The notes under the pieces: model-generated
Database searches by the model: none
Told to the model about the DNA's origin: nothing
Seen by the model: only the letters and a program-made list of their open reading frames with translations
Assembly (NCBI GenBank): GCA_937907435.1
Contig: CALCIA010000123.1
Coordinates: forward strand, 1 to 12,681
From: an uncultured Actinomycetes bacterium
GTDB taxonomy: Bacteria; Actinomycetota; Thermoleophilia; Solirubrobacterales; 70-9
Direction: 5' to 3'
DNA length: 12,681 nt
Program-made: the position numbers and the translations under genes
Part shown: in pieces, positions 12,610 through 12,681 of the stretch
How the letters are laid out: each line of letters opens with the position of its first letter
Numbering within the stretch: the first letter of the stretch is position 1

Positions 12610-12681
12610 GCCGGCCGTCCGGGGTGGGGGGTTCGCGGCGCTGCCGGCCGTCCGAGGGAGGTCCTGGGCTCCTCATGGGGG
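12610..12681 (+). repeat. Operon-end hairpin repeat, copy 3 (truncated by window end)
   Basis: CCGTCCGAG box (12648-12656), 4-nt gap GGAG and 21 of the 23 nt of the left arm (12661-12681), identical to copy 2, before the window ends. The loop and right arm are outside. GCCGGCCGTCCGGGG at 12610-12624 is an imperfect 33-nt-upstream duplicate of the box region GCCGGCCGTCCGAGG (12643-12657). It lies about 100 nt after the livF stop, in the same orientation as that gene. Confidence 0.8.

Noticed and set aside
1..12681. CRISPR array from the repeated palindrome
   Set aside because: The copies are about 6 kb apart and lie on different strands, without regular spacers or cas genes.

Overview
The window is a high-GC piece of bacterial DNA. 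It has GC-ending codons, GTG starts, tightly packed operons, a fused branched-chain-type ABC transporter and a lipoprotein binding protein with a Gly-rich N-terminus. This suggests an actinobacterium; Thermoleophilia is my guess from gene flavour, not shown by the sequence. Every protein call rests on motifs read by eye, without database searches.

Layout. (1) 66-2137, minus strand: an operon of two tandem paralogous SDR oxidoreductases followed by a MaoC-type (hydratase 2) enoyl-CoA hydratase. (2) 2294-3004, minus: a histidine phosphatase whose possible start lies 2 nt from the start codon of the next, divergent operon. (3) 3007-6429, plus: biotin carboxyl carrier protein, biotin carboxylase and a pyruvate-carboxylase/oxaloacetate-decarboxylase-type carboxyltransferase, together a complete three-subunit biotin-dependent carboxylase. 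The carboxyltransferase has Gly where the family's carbamylated metal-ligand Lys should be. (4) 6430-6990: a 561-nt gene-free stretch holding three strong foldback structures. (5) 6991-7443, plus: a DUF3237 protein. (6) 7585-12546, plus: a branched-chain amino acid (HAAT/Liv-type) importer made of a lipoprotein binding protein, one polypeptide fusing both permeases and an ATPase (LivH-LivM-LivG), and a separate LivF ATPase.

The most unusual non-coding signal is a repeat: a perfect 23-bp inverted repeat around a 12-nt loop, preceded by a CCGTCCGAG box. It occurs just 3' of three separate operons (after maoC, after the carboxyltransferase and after livF), each time in the same orientation relative to the upstream gene. 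The outer two copies are cut by the window ends, as expected if an assembly broke at a multi-copy repeat. A fourth hairpin (6896-6945) has an unrelated perfect 19-bp stem but a loop that matches the repeat loop at 11 of 12 positions in reverse orientation. The two loops on the plus strand of the same intergenic region are therefore complementary over 10 nt.

How the genes may work together (inference): the Liv-type importer brings in a small organic acid or amino acid. The SDRs, the MaoC hydratase and the biotin carboxylase belong to acyl-CoA or oxo-acid metabolism. No substrate can be assigned from sequence. The binding-protein gene uses GAA for about 48 of 49 Glu codons while its neighbours use mostly GAG, and it ends in a strong terminator-like hairpin before the permease. 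Both fit much higher expression of the binding protein than of the membrane parts.
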